This document shows, in pieces, positions 1-5,741 of a stretch of DNA of 5,741 nt. The notes under the pieces are model-generated. The model saw only the letters and a program-made list of their open reading frames with translations. It ran no database searches and was not told the DNA's origin. Within the stretch, counting starts at the first letter, position 1. Each line of letters begins with the position of its first letter. Location: contig CABSGW010000166.1 in assembly GCA_902477365.1 (NCBI GenBank), positions 1 through 5,741 of the forward strand, in the 5' to 3' direction. Made by a program: the position numbers and the translations under genes. The DNA is from an uncultured Prevotellaceae bacterium. Lineage in GTDB: Bacteria; Bacteroidota; Bacteroidia; Bacteroidales; Bacteroidaceae.

Positions 1-1392
1 TATGCCGCCGACCCATTCCACGAGAGTGCGCCACCGGTCAACACGCCCGAATACCTGCAGGCCGTAGGCAAAACCATCCATAAGCTGTTCAAAGATTTCG
101 ATCCTCAAGCAACCTGGGCCATGCAGGGATGGAGCTTGCGCGAAAACATTGTAAAAGCTGTTCCCAAAGAGGATTTGCTCATACTCGACCTGAACGGAAA
201 ACTCTCCGAAAAGGAAAATGCCTGTTGGGGATATGCCGTGGTAGCAGGCAACCTGCACAACTTCGGCGGACGTATCAACCTGCACGGCGACCTGCGTCTG
301 CTGGCCTCCAACCAATATGTAAAGGCCAACCGGAAATCGCCCAACGTGTGCGGATCGGGCCTCTTCATGGAGGGTATCACTCAAAATCCGGTTTACTATG
401 CACTGGCCTTTGAAATGCCGCTACATGCCGATACCGTCAACATCACAAGTTGGCTTAGAGACTATGCCAAAAGGCGCTATGGCGGACATTCCAAACAGGC
501 TGAAGCAGCATGGCAACTACTGTTGAAAGGCCCCTATGCACCGGGAACAAACGGAACGGAACGAAGCTCCATTCTGGCGGCACGACCGGCTCTGAATGTC
601 AAGAAATCAGGCCCTAACGCAGGATTGGGTATTCCTTATCCACCGCTCTCGTTATGGCAGGCGCAACAGCTGCTGTTGCTCGAAACTCCGAAACACTTTG
701 CCCGGTCGGACGCCTACCGTTTTGACGTTGTAGACTTGCAACGCCAGATACTCAGTAACCTGGGGCAGGCTATTCATCAACAGGCACGCCAGGCGTTCCA
801 ACAGCAAAATCTGCAGGATTTCAAATTGCACAGCGGCCGTTTTCTGGAGCTGATGGACGATGTGGATGAACTCTTGCGGACACGCGAAGAATACAGTTTC
901 GACAAATGGATAGCCGATGCGCGAAGTCACGGAAAGACACCGCAGGAGAAAGACCAGCTGGAACGTGACGCCACCACACTGGTTACGATTTGGGGACCCG
1001 ATGAAGTGCCTATCATCTTCGACTACTCCTGGCGCGAATGGAGTGGCCTGATTGCCGGATTCTACAAACCACGATGGGCGTTTTTCTACCAAGCCATGGC
1101 CGATTCGCTGGCCAAAGGCAAGCCTTATACCGAAGAGGGACTGCCCCAAGTGCATGGACGGGAAGCCTTCCGTGCCAACAGCTTGTATCGTGAAATGGCC
1201 GAACTGGAATTTGCATTCATCAATAAAACGGAAAAAATGCGCCATCCGCTAACCAAAGGGGATGAAATAGCGATTACCCGCAAACTGTACGCCAAATACA
1301 AACCCTTGGCAGACCTGTATTACCACAAAACAGGACAGCAGGCCGACCACATAAAGGAAGAAAAACGGTATGAGAATCTGGGTGAAAAATAA
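1..1392 (+). CDS. Alpha-N-acetylglucosaminidase, GH89/NAGLU family (5' end outside window)
   Basis: The reading frame is open from base 1 and ends at TAA 1390-1392, so 463 C-terminal residues are visible. The ATG at 121 is internal, because the 40 codons before it continue the family homology. GH89 enzymes remove terminal alpha-linked GlcNAc with retention; the human member acts on heparan sulfate. Visible residues 1-8 (YAADPFHE) match human YNADTFNE, making Glu8 (bases 22-24) the likely acid/base. HNFGG lies at about residues 86-90. GSGLFMEGITQN places Glu124 (370-372) at the nucleophile position. The rest fits the all-helical C-terminal domain: YRFDVVDLQRQ near 239, WGP at 331, and a FDY...GLIAGFYKPRW block at about 340-360. 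About 250-300 residues, including any signal peptide, lie upstream. The next gene starts 20 bp downstream, so the two are probably co-transcribed. Family assignment is strong; the natural substrate is unknown. The segment before HNFGG (VVAGNL) differs from human WCML, suggesting a bacterial subgroup. Confidence 0.93.
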   Translation, partial: YAADPFHESAPPVNTPEYLQAVGKTIHKLFKDFDPQATWAMQGWSLRENIVKAVPKEDLLILDLNGKLSEKENACWGYAVVAGNLHNFGGRINLHGDLRLLASNQYVKANRKSPNVCGSGLFMEGITQNPVYYALAFEMPLHADTVNITSWLRDYAKRRYGGHSKQAEAAWQLLLKGPYAPGTNGTERSSILAARPALNVKKSGPNAGLGIPYPPLSLWQAQQLLLLETPKHFARSDAYRFDVVDLQRQILSNLGQAIHQQARQAFQQQNLQDFKLHSGRFLELMDDVDELLRTREEYSFDKWIADARSHGKTPQEKDQLERDATTLVTIWGPDEVPIIFDYSWREWSGLIAGFYKPRWAFFYQAMADSLAKGKPYTEEGLPQVHGREAFRANSLYREMAELEFAFINKTEKMRHPLTKGDEIAITRKLYAKYKPLADLYYHKTGQQADHIKEEKRYENLGEK

Positions 1393-1412
1393 TCCCTCCC
1401 TAATGAAAGACC

Positions 1413-3170
1413 ATGAACATGAAAAAGTTGTTTATTCTCCTTGCATGTTGCTATATGCACCAAGTCGCATTTTCCGAAAACACAGGAAAAGACGCCACAA
1501 CTTTCACCTTTGATGTAGAGCAAACACCTTTCAGTTGCTACGGGGCGTACATGTCGTTGCTTGTCAACCATCAGGATGACGCAGACATCCTGCGGTTAAA
1601 CGACTTGACCGGGCGCACGTTCAGGGGAAACCTTACCAATCCCATGATTGAAATTACGCCTGTCAGTGCGAATCAACCTATCCCTTTCAAATACCAAGGT
1701 ACACCCGTTGAAATGAAGGGAAGTGCCGAAAGCGGAAAGATGAACTGTTACTTTGAAAGCCCGTCCATCTTGCATATTTGTCTGGAAGGCGCAGACTTGA
1801 AACTGAGCGGCGATTGGAAGAATACGGTCTACCGGAACGTTTCGCCCGAATTGGGCAACACCTACATAATAGGCAGCAACAATATCGCCCTAACAGCCCA
1901 AAAAGGAAAAATCAGCTACCAGGACAACACATTTTACATTGAAAAAGAGAGCGATCAAGTGGAGATTGTCATCGAACAATTTTACGACCTGTGGCAACCC
2001 AAACGGTACACCGAACCACGCCAAACGTCGCTAAAACGCCTGACCGAATCTTTCCTAGAATGGGAAAAGCACGTGCCGAGCGTACCACAACACTTGGAAA
2101 AAGCGCGTTCCTTGGCGGCCTATCGGAATTGGTCGGCCATCTATCAGCCGCGGGAGAACATCACGCGCCCAGGTATGGCCGTCTCTAAAAAAGGAATGAT
2201 GTATATTTGGAGCTGGGATCATTGTTTCCATGCCATGGGACTGATGTATGCCCAACCTCAACTAGCCTGGGATCAGTTTATGATCATGTTCGATCATCAA
2301 AATCCTGTCACTGGTTCGCTTCCGGATAATATCAGTTGCAAGACACAAGTTCTAGGTTATGTAAAACCGCCCATTCACGGATGGACGCTCTCACACCTGT
2401 TGGAACACTTCAATCCCGGTAAAGAACAACTGACATTAGCATATGAACGCTTGGTCAAATGGACTCATTTCTGGTTTGACCACCGCGACAAGAACAAAAA
2501 CGGAATGCCGGAGTACAATCACGGATACGACTCGGGATGGGACAATGGTACCGGATTCGACATGGGATTCCCCTTAGAGAGTCCGGATCTGGCTACCTTC
2601 TTAATCTTACAAATGAACGAGTTGTCCGTATTGGCAGCCCAATTAGACAAACCGCGCGAAGCAAAAGCATGGAAAAACAAGAGCGGAATTTTGTTGAAAA
2701 AGCTATTGAAAGATCTTTGGAAAGGTGACAAATTCATTGCCAAAAAGATAGAAACCGGCGAAAACAATCCGAAAAGCCAAAGCCTGATAAACTATGTGCC
2801 GCTTCTTTTAGGCGAACTCTTACCACAAAACATACGGGCCAAGCTCATTTCGGACCTAAAGAGAAAGGATTATCTGCTGACTCCCTTCGGCCTAGCCAGC
2901 GAGAGTCCCCAAAGCGACTTGTATGAAGCTGACGGATACTGGAGAGGGCCGATTTGGGCGCCATCCACCATGCTGGTAACGGAAGGATTACGTAAATGCG
3001 GTGAAGAGGAGTTTGCCAAAACCGTAGCAGCGCGTTTCTGTAACCTTTGCCTTACTTCCGGCTTTTCAGAAAACTTTGATGCCTTGACCGGCAAACCGCT
3101 TCGCGACTCCAGCATCTCATGGACGTCCAGCGTATTCCTCATTTTAGCCCATGACTATTTAATGGATTAA
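1413..3170 (+). CDS. Secreted (alpha/alpha)6-barrel glycoside hydrolase, GH63/trehalase/MGH1-like
   Basis: Complete gene of 585 residues. The start could be ATG 1413 or ATG 1419; both precede the signal peptide (MKKLFILLACC...), with probable signal peptidase I cleavage after VAFS (about residue 21). LLAC resembles a lipobox, but the hydrophobic stretch before it is very short, so a lipoprotein is less likely. Residues ~25-190 look beta-rich with no motif I recognise, consistent with the N-terminal beta-domain of such enzymes. Residues ~200-585 carry barrel hallmarks: WSWDH at 266-270, SGWDNG with Asp377 as likely general acid, YWRGPIW from 509 (Trp510, Arg511), and SENFDALTG with Glu553 as likely general base, followed by LRDSSISWTSS. 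These enzymes typically invert alpha-glucosidic or alpha-mannosidic linkages. The substrate here cannot be read from sequence: the common GWDNSPR form of the acid motif is replaced by GWDNGTG. Its partnership with the GH89 gene 20 bp upstream suggests successive trimming of one glycan. It might be annotated trehalase, GH63 or MGH1-like; the superfamily is confident, the activity is not. Confidence 0.85.
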   Translation: MNMKKLFILLACCYMHQVAFSENTGKDATTFTFDVEQTPFSCYGAYMSLLVNHQDDADILRLNDLTGRTFRGNLTNPMIEITPVSANQPIPFKYQGTPVEMKGSAESGKMNCYFESPSILHICLEGADLKLSGDWKNTVYRNVSPELGNTYIIGSNNIALTAQKGKISYQDNTFYIEKESDQVEIVIEQFYDLWQPKRYTEPRQTSLKRLTESFLEWEKHVPSVPQHLEKARSLAAYRNWSAIYQPRENITRPGMAVSKKGMMYIWSWDHCFHAMGLMYAQPQLAWDQFMIMFDHQNPVTGSLPDNISCKTQVLGYVKPPIHGWTLSHLLEHFNPGKEQLTLAYERLVKWTHFWFDHRDKNKNGMPEYNHGYDSGWDNGTGFDMGFPLESPDLATFLILQMNELSVLAAQLDKPREAKAWKNKSGILLKKLLKDLWKGDKFIAKKIETGENNPKSQSLINYVPLLLGELLPQNIRAKLISDLKRKDYLLTPFGLASESPQSDLYEADGYWRGPIWAPSTMLVTEGLRKCGEEEFAKTVAARFCNLCLTSGFSENFDALTGKPLRDSSISWTSSVFLILAHDYLMD

Positions 3171-3192
3171 TGTATTACTACATCTATACATA

Positions 3193-3235
3193 AACAGTAC
3201 AGCCCGGTATCTGAAGAATACCGGGCTGTACTGTT
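3193..3235. terminator. Bidirectional terminator between convergent glycosidase operon and gyrB
   Basis: Bases 3193-3210 and 3218-3235 form a perfect 18-bp inverted repeat around a 7-base loop (CTGAAGA), with a GC-rich core (GCCCGG/CCGGGC). It starts 22 bp after the glycosidase stop and ends 28 bp after the gyrB stop on the opposite strand. Position and symmetry argue for a shared terminator. The T-tracts are poor on both sides: TT then CTCGCC on the + strand, TTTATGTATAG on the - strand. Termination strength is therefore inferred mainly from the stem. Confidence 0.82.
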
Positions 3236-3263
3236 CTCGCCAAAAGCGAGTTTATTTTAAAGC

Positions 3264-5222
3264 TTATGCGTCTATATTGGCATACGTCGCGTTACGCTCG
3301 ATGAACTCACGGCGTGGGCCTACGTCATCACCCATCAACATGGAGAAGATGTAATCAGCCTCAGCGGCATTCTCAATCGTCACCTGTTTCAACAAACGGG
3401 TATCGGGGTTCATGGTTGTCTCCCATAGCTGTTCGGCGTTCATCTCACCCAAACCTTTGTAACGCTGTGTCTCAATTCCCTGCTCGCTACCGTTTCCAAA
3501 TTCCTCGATAAAGCGCATACGGTCAGCCTCGGTATAGCAATAAGTTGGTTTCACCCCGTTCTTTTTACAAAGATACAGCGGAGGCGTGGCAATGTACAAG
3601 TAACCGTCTTGAATAAGCTGCGGCATGTAACGATAGAACAAGGTCATGATCAGGGTGTCGATGTGCGATCCATCGACATCGGCATCGGTCATGATGATGA
3701 TCTTGTGATAGCGCAACTTTTCAATATTCGCCTCTTTGCTGTCTTCGCCCAATCCGAATCGGATACCTAGAGCCTGGATGATATTATTCACCTCGTCGCT
3801 TTCGAATGCTTTGTGCCACATGGCTTTTTCAACATTCAATATCTTACCTCGAAGCGGAAGAATTGCTTGCGTGGCGCGGCTGCGCCCCTGCTTGGCCGAA
3901 CCACCTGCCGAGTCTCCCTCGACCAGAAACAGTTCGCATTTTTCAGGATCCTTATCGGAGCAGTCAGCTAACTTACCGGGCAATCCGCCACCTGTCATCG
4001 GGCTTTTACGCTGCACGCTTTCACGTGCCTTGCGCGCCGCAATACGGGCCGTGGCAGCCAGAATCACTTTATCAACAATCAGCTTGGCCTCTTTGGGATG
4101 TTCCTCCAGATAATAGGTCAGCGCCTCGCTCACGGCCTGCTGTACCGCACCGGTCACTTCGCTGTTACCCAATTTGGTTTTTGTCTGACCCTCGAATTGC
4201 GGCTCGGCTACTTTAATAGAAATTACGGCTGTCAATCCCTCGCGGAAGTCTTCGCCGGCAATTTCCACTTTCGCCTTCTCAAGTGCCTTGGCCGCAGTCT
4301 CCTCGGCATATTTTTTCAGAACACGCGTCAAAGCCATTCGGAAGCCGGCCAAATGCGTACCGCCCTCGATGGTGTTGATGTTGTTGACATACGAATGAAT
4401 ATTTTCACTGTACGATGTGTTATACATAATAGCCACCTCGATTGGCGTGTCCTGCTTCTTTGTATTCAGATAGATCACATCGTCAAACAGATGGGCACGG
4501 CTACTATCCACGTAGCGCACAAATTCGCGCAATCCCTCTTTCGAGAAGAATATCTCCTGACGGGTATTTCCTTCCTCGTCCGGACGCAAATCGTTCAACG
4601 TGATGGTGATACCGGCATTCAGGAACGCCAGCTCGCGCATACGGTTGGCCAGTATGTCGTATTTATAGGTAGTTGTGGTGAAAATAGACTTGTCGGGCCA
4701 AAACTGCTGACGTGTACCGCGTTGTTCGGTCTCGCCCACAATCTTTACATCGTACAACGGCTTACCGCACTGGTATTCCTGCTGGTAAATTTTACCATCG
4801 CGGAACACCTGCGACAACATGTGCGATGAAAGTGCGTTGACACACGATACACCCACTCCGTGCAAACCTCCGGACACTTTGTACGAACCTTTGTCGAATT
4901 TACCACCGGCATGCAGTACGGTCATAACGACTTCAAGTGCGGATTTTTTTTCTTTGGCATGCATGTCCACCGGAATACCGCGACCGTTGTCCTGCACAAC
5001 AATAGAGTTGTCCTCGCATATCGTCACTTCGATATGTGAGCAATAGCCTGCAAGGGCTTCGTCTATAGAGTTGTCTACCGTTTCGTAAACAAGGTGATGC
5101 AAACCTTTCTCGCTGATATCGCCGATATACATGGCCGGACGCTTGCGCACGGCTTCCAGTCCCTCTAATACCTGAATATTACTGGCGGAGTAACCGGCAT
5201 CGTTCCTCAGTTCTTCTTCCAT
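3264..5222 (-). CDS. gyrB: DNA gyrase subunit B (ATPase and TOPRIM subunit)
   Basis: Complete 652-residue GyrB. With GyrA it forms the A2B2 type II topoisomerase that introduces negative supercoils using ATP. The GHKL ATPase domain comes first: Glu47 and Asn51 (YETVDNSIDEA) match the E. coli catalytic Glu42 and Asn46, Asp78 lies in QDNGRGIP, and the glycine-rich lid GGLHGVG is at 118-124. Arg141 aligns with the novobiocin-contact Arg136. The transducer domain includes QTKTKLGN at 346-353, with the ATP-contacting lysine loop. The TOPRIM domain has EGDSAGG at 435-441 and the Mg2+-binding DADVD at 513-517. The C-terminal GyrA-binding part contains the YKGLGEMN signature. It lacks the ~170-residue insertion of the 804-residue E. 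coli protein, as expected for Bacteroidetes. ParE is the main alternative, but the overall wording matches Bacteroides GyrB. The start at 5222 gives the family's usual short leader before YSASNIQVLEGLEAVRKRP. A probable promoter lies at 5260-5290. Confidence 0.97.
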   Translation of the reverse strand: MEEELRNDAGYSASNIQVLEGLEAVRKRPAMYIGDISEKGLHHLVYETVDNSIDEALAGYCSHIEVTICEDNSIVVQDNGRGIPVDMHAKEKKSALEVVMTVLHAGGKFDKGSYKVSGGLHGVGVSCVNALSSHMLSQVFRDGKIYQQEYQCGKPLYDVKIVGETEQRGTRQQFWPDKSIFTTTTYKYDILANRMRELAFLNAGITITLNDLRPDEEGNTRQEIFFSKEGLREFVRYVDSSRAHLFDDVIYLNTKKQDTPIEVAIMYNTSYSENIHSYVNNINTIEGGTHLAGFRMALTRVLKKYAEETAAKALEKAKVEIAGEDFREGLTAVISIKVAEPQFEGQTKTKLGNSEVTGAVQQAVSEALTYYLEEHPKEAKLIVDKVILAATARIAARKARESVQRKSPMTGGGLPGKLADCSDKDPEKCELFLVEGDSAGGSAKQGRSRATQAILPLRGKILNVEKAMWHKAFESDEVNNIIQALGIRFGLGEDSKEANIEKLRYHKIIIMTDADVDGSHIDTLIMTLFYRYMPQLIQDGYLYIATPPLYLCKKNGVKPTYCYTEADRMRFIEEFGNGSEQGIETQRYKGLGEMNAEQLWETTMNPDTRLLKQVTIENAAEADYIFSMLMGDDVGPRREFIERNATYANIDA

Positions 5223-5259
5223 TGGTTTTTGTTGCTATTTTGTGTTTATTCTATTGTTA

Positions 5260-5290
5260 CAAAGATACGATTTTCCCACGACACAACGAA
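5260..5290 (-). promoter_or_regulatory. Putative gyrB promoter, Bacteroidetes sigma-ABfr type
   Basis: Read on the - strand, 5260-5267 is TATCTTTG, an exact fit to the Bacteroidetes -7 consensus TAnnTTTG. A TTCG at 5287-5290 lies 19 bases upstream and matches the -33 TTTG in three of four positions. Transcription would start near 5253 and leave a leader of about 30 nt. The leader is A-rich and has no Shine-Dalgarno sequence, as is usual in this phylum. The assignment rests on motif match and position; no start site has been mapped. Confidence 0.68.
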
Positions 5291-5307
5291 CCGAAAAGGT
5301 GTAGAAT

Positions 5308-5316
5308 TTATCCACA
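5308..5316 (+). promoter_or_regulatory. Perfect DnaA-box 9-mer upstream of the gyrB promoter
   Basis: TTATCCACA is an exact match to the classical high-affinity DnaA box. It is non-coding, 17 bases upstream of the proposed -33 element and around -55 to -63 from the predicted gyrB start. Replication initiator DnaA also acts as a transcription factor in several bacteria, so a link between initiation and gyrase expression is conceivable. One isolated box does not make an origin, and binding is not shown. Confidence 0.45.
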
Positions 5317-5340
5317 TCTGCAAAGAGTATGGAAAACAAC

Positions 5341-5377
5341 CAGAAAGCGGTTCTCCGAACTGGAAAACCGCTTTCTG
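5341..5377 (-). terminator. Intrinsic terminator after rpsT (possibly bidirectional)
   Basis: CAGAAAGCGGTT (5341-5352) pairs perfectly with AACCGCTTTCTG (5366-5377). After one C/A mismatch the stem continues for three pairs (TCC/GGA) and closes on a 5-base loop, GAACT. On the - strand it lies 26 bp beyond the rpsT stop and is followed by GTTGTTTTCC, a moderate U-tract. On the + strand it is followed by ATTTATTTTTT, a better U-tract, so it could also stop antisense transcription heading into rpsT. It separates the tRNA-rpsT transcript from the gyrB promoter. Confidence 0.82.
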
Positions 5378-5403
5378 ATTTATTTTTTAAAGGCTTAACG
5401 AAC

Positions 5404-5658
5404 TTAAGAAAGTTTGTTTACATAAAGGAAACAACTAGACTTAATGTTAGAAGCTTTATTTTTGTGGATAACATTGGTCTTAGCCAACTTGTCCAACATT
5501 TTCTGAACTTTGGGAAGCAATGCTACTGCAACTTCTTTGTCAGTTGTAGCACGAAGCTTGCGAACAGCGTTACGCATGGTCTTTGCATAATACCGGTTGT
5601 GCAGTCTTCTTTTCTGCTCCTGACGGAATCTTTTTACGGATGATTTATGATTTGCCAT
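5404..5658 (-). CDS. rpsT: 30S ribosomal protein S20
   Basis: Complete 84-residue, strongly basic protein, the usual length for bacterial S20. S20 is a helical primary binder of 16S rRNA in the body of the 30S subunit. The diagnostic features are the MANHKSS N-terminus (typical start, fixing ATG 5658), the RRLHNRYYAKTMRNAVRKLRA stretch from residue 17, and the C-terminal VIHKNKASN motif. The tail after this (SSCFLYVNKLS) is less basic than I recall for Bacteroides relatives but ends in the same YxNKL pattern, so it reads as divergence, not a frameshift. The gene begins 23 bp after the tRNA-Glu 3' end with no visible promoter between them, so it is probably transcribed with the tRNA. The leader is A-rich without a Shine-Dalgarno sequence. 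A hairpin terminator follows 26 bp after the stop. Confidence 0.97.
   Translation of the reverse strand: MANHKSSVKRFRQEQKRRLHNRYYAKTMRNAVRKLRATTDKEVAVALLPKVQKMLDKLAKTNVIHKNKASNIKSSCFLYVNKLS
5463..5471 (-). other. DnaA-box 9-mer within rpsT coding sequence
   Basis: The - strand reads TTATCCACA, an exact DnaA-box match. It falls in the codons GTT ATC CAC AAA, which encode the conserved VIHK of S20, so protein constraint explains much of the match. It faces the non-coding copy at 5308-5316 in inverted orientation with 146 bases between them. It is listed because two exact 9-mers within 164 bases is uncommon; function is doubtful. Confidence 0.25.
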
Positions 5659-5681
5659 CTTAAATTTCTTTTTATTTTCTG

Positions 5682-5741
5682 TAGCCCGTAGGAGAGTCGA
5701 ACTCCTCTTTAGAGAATGAAAATCTCTCGTCCTAACCGATA
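5682..5741 (-). tRNA. tRNA-Glu (anticodon UUC), 5' end outside window
   Basis: Read on the - strand, about 60 of roughly 72-73 nt are present. The anticodon stem AGAGA/TCTCT (5723-5727 with 5711-5715) closes on the loop TTTTCAT, with anticodon TTC at 5718-5720. The T-stem AGGAG/CTCCT closes on TTCGACT. The 3' acceptor strand ACGGGCT (5683-5689) is followed by discriminator A at 5682, then CAG, so CCA is not encoded and must be added after processing. The D-arm part TATCGGTTAGGAC is visible; the 5' acceptor strand and the first D-stem bases lie beyond the window edge. rpsT follows after 23 bp. Confidence 0.95.

Noticed and set aside
647..655. Further DnaA-box-like sites (for example TTATCCACC near 643-651 and TGTGGATGA near 859-867)
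   Set aside because: Each differs from the consensus, lies in GH89 coding sequence and is isolated; expected by chance.
652..1245. 197-residue open frame on the - strand inside the GH89 gene
   Set aside because: Fully antisense to a confidently assigned enzyme, with no recognisable motifs.
121..1392. ATG at 121 as the true start of the GH89 gene
   Set aside because: The frame is open to base 1 and the codons before 121 encode the conserved YAADPFHE catalytic motif and following family sequence, so the ATG is internal.
1413..1500. Lipoprotein signal (LLAC) in the GH63-like protein
   Set aside because: The cysteine is at residue 12 with only about six hydrophobic residues before it, too short for a typical lipobox; cleavage after VAFS fits better. 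Not fully excluded.
3736..4829. Several open frames on the + strand opposite gyrB (125, 136 and 243 residues)
   Set aside because: They lie wholly antisense to a highly conserved gene, match no family I recognise, and have no promoter or leader; they are shadows of gyrB codon usage.
5223..5403. Replication origin in the rpsT-gyrB gap
   Set aside because: Only one DnaA box lies in the gap itself, without a cluster of boxes, clear unwinding repeats, or neighbouring dnaA/dnaN/recF.
5404..5440. Frameshift at the rpsT C-terminus (SSCFLYVNKLS)
   Set aside because: The total length is normal and the YxNKL ending of relatives is preserved, so the frame is intact.
5329..5643. 104-residue + strand frame across the rpsT terminator and rpsT
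   Set aside because: It runs through the hairpin terminator and antisense to rpsT; a coding shadow.

Overview
The window looks like chromosomal DNA of a member of the Bacteroidales (Bacteroides, Phocaeicola, Prevotella or a close relative). Three things point that way. GyrB is a short 652-residue type, without the TOPRIM-domain insertion of enterobacterial GyrB, and its wording matches my memory of Bacteroides GyrB. Start codons are preceded by A/T-rich leaders with no Shine-Dalgarno sequence. The gyrB promoter fits the Bacteroidetes pattern (TTTG, about 19 nt, TAnnTTTG). Genus and species cannot be fixed from this alone.

Left half (1-3170, + strand): two glycoside hydrolase genes 20 bp apart, almost certainly one transcript. 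The first is the 3' part of a GH89-type alpha-N-acetylglucosaminidase (NAGLU family), entering from the left edge with both expected catalytic glutamates. The second encodes a complete secreted (alpha/alpha)6-barrel enzyme of the GH63/trehalase/MGH1-like superfamily, with an N-terminal signal peptide and a plausible Asp/Glu catalytic pair. Together they suggest periplasmic or surface trimming of a glycan with alpha-linked sugars, possibly a host glycoconjugate. The substrate is not determined by the sequence.

Junction (3171-3263): an 18-bp perfect inverted repeat separates the glycosidase operon from the convergent gyrB and looks like a shared bidirectional terminator.

Right half (3264-5741, - strand): core genes in the transcription order tRNA-Glu(UUC), rpsT (ribosomal protein S20), gyrB (DNA gyrase subunit B). 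The tRNA is cut by the right edge. tRNA and rpsT are 23 bp apart and probably share a transcript, which ends at a hairpin in the rpsT-gyrB gap. gyrB then has its own promoter, with a perfect DnaA-box 9-mer (TTATCCACA) just upstream. A second perfect copy, in opposite orientation, lies inside rpsT but is accounted for by a conserved codon run.

No phage, insertion sequence, CRISPR array, toxin-antitoxin or defence gene is visible, and there is no gene-free stretch over 300 bases. I see no clearly undescribed system. The points most worth checking are the substrate of the glycosidase pair and the DnaA box at the gyrB promoter.
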